From Muribaculaceae bacterium (GTDB lineage Bacteria; Bacteroidota; Bacteroidia; Bacteroidales; Muribaculaceae): a stretch of 38,478 bases of DNA. The position numbers were made by a program, and so were the translations under genes. The stretch is taken from assembly GCA_029061225.1 (NCBI GenBank), contig JAIDSM010000043.1, positions 1 to 38,478 on the forward strand. The letters are read 5' to 3'. The notes under the pieces are model-generated. The model saw only the letters and a program-made list of their open reading frames with translations. It ran no database searches and was not told where the DNA came from. This document shows positions 38,459 through 38,478 of this stretch, one piece after another (the stretch's first letter is position 1; each line of letters starts with the position of its first letter).

Positions 38459-38478
38459 CCGAGGAGAGAGGAAGAGCA

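Overview
This window comes from a Bacteroidales chromosome, and gene content and style suggest family Muribaculaceae or a close relative (inference). The evidence is: several promoters with the Bacteroidota pattern TTTG-N19/20-TAnnTTTG; the DUF4286-ruvC pair; a long Bacteroidota-type signal peptidase I next to dapB and a WbqC-like gene; DUF4294 and PCMD proteins; Omp28-type proteins; and several secreted proteins with type IX secretion (T9SS)-like C-terminal tails.

Layout. 1-2.8 kb: DUF4286 and ruvC on the plus strand, then a minus-strand NfeD/SPFH membrane pair. 2.9-11.3 kb: a TPR/AraC-type membrane-anchored regulator, followed by a modular secreted protein and two tandem Omp28-like paralogues with CxxC motifs, probably one surface-protein locus. 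11.4-13.7 kb: a gluconate 5-dehydrogenase-like SDR and a GltD-like flavoprotein, 2 bp apart. 13.9-18.5 kb (minus): a WYL regulator, a large secreted pectate lyase preceded by twin 14-bp palindromes, and a Sel1-type protein. 18.7-28.8 kb (plus): an accessory island, AT-rich from about 20.7 to 27.9 kb. It holds an EcsC-like protein, DUF6582- and DUF6140-like small proteins, a helical protein with two TerB-like C-terminal repeats, a Gly/Ala-rich membrane protein, a PD-(D/E)XK nuclease with a long structured upstream region, a tight four-gene operon ending in a Ycf46-like AAA+ ATPase, a 47-residue zinc-ribbon protein, and an orphan HNH/WHH-type nuclease. 28.8-30.4 kb: an HUH (RAYT-like) transposase with an unusual Rossmann/DprA-like C-terminal extension, bounded by inverted copies of a 28-bp repeat that occurs four times locally, plus rearrangement debris. 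30.4-32.5 kb: ROK kinase and mannose-6-phosphate isomerase. 32.6-38.1 kb (minus): DUF4294, then the co-directional set tatD, PCMD protein, dapB, lepB, wbqC-like. 38.4 kb: tRNA-Asp(GTC) with a textbook promoter.

Intergenic DNA is unusually rich in dispersed repeats. There are GTAG-plus-hairpin REP-like elements (at least seven), two copies of a ~152-bp palindromic element with terminal hairpins, and AT-rich or short tandem repeats that in places supply the last codons of genes. The most novel-looking items are the Ycf46-type AAA+ operon with its neighbouring nuclease and membrane genes, and the RAYT-like transposase with its 28-bp repeats and possible link to the GTAG hairpins. No function for the AAA+ operon can be assigned from sequence alone.
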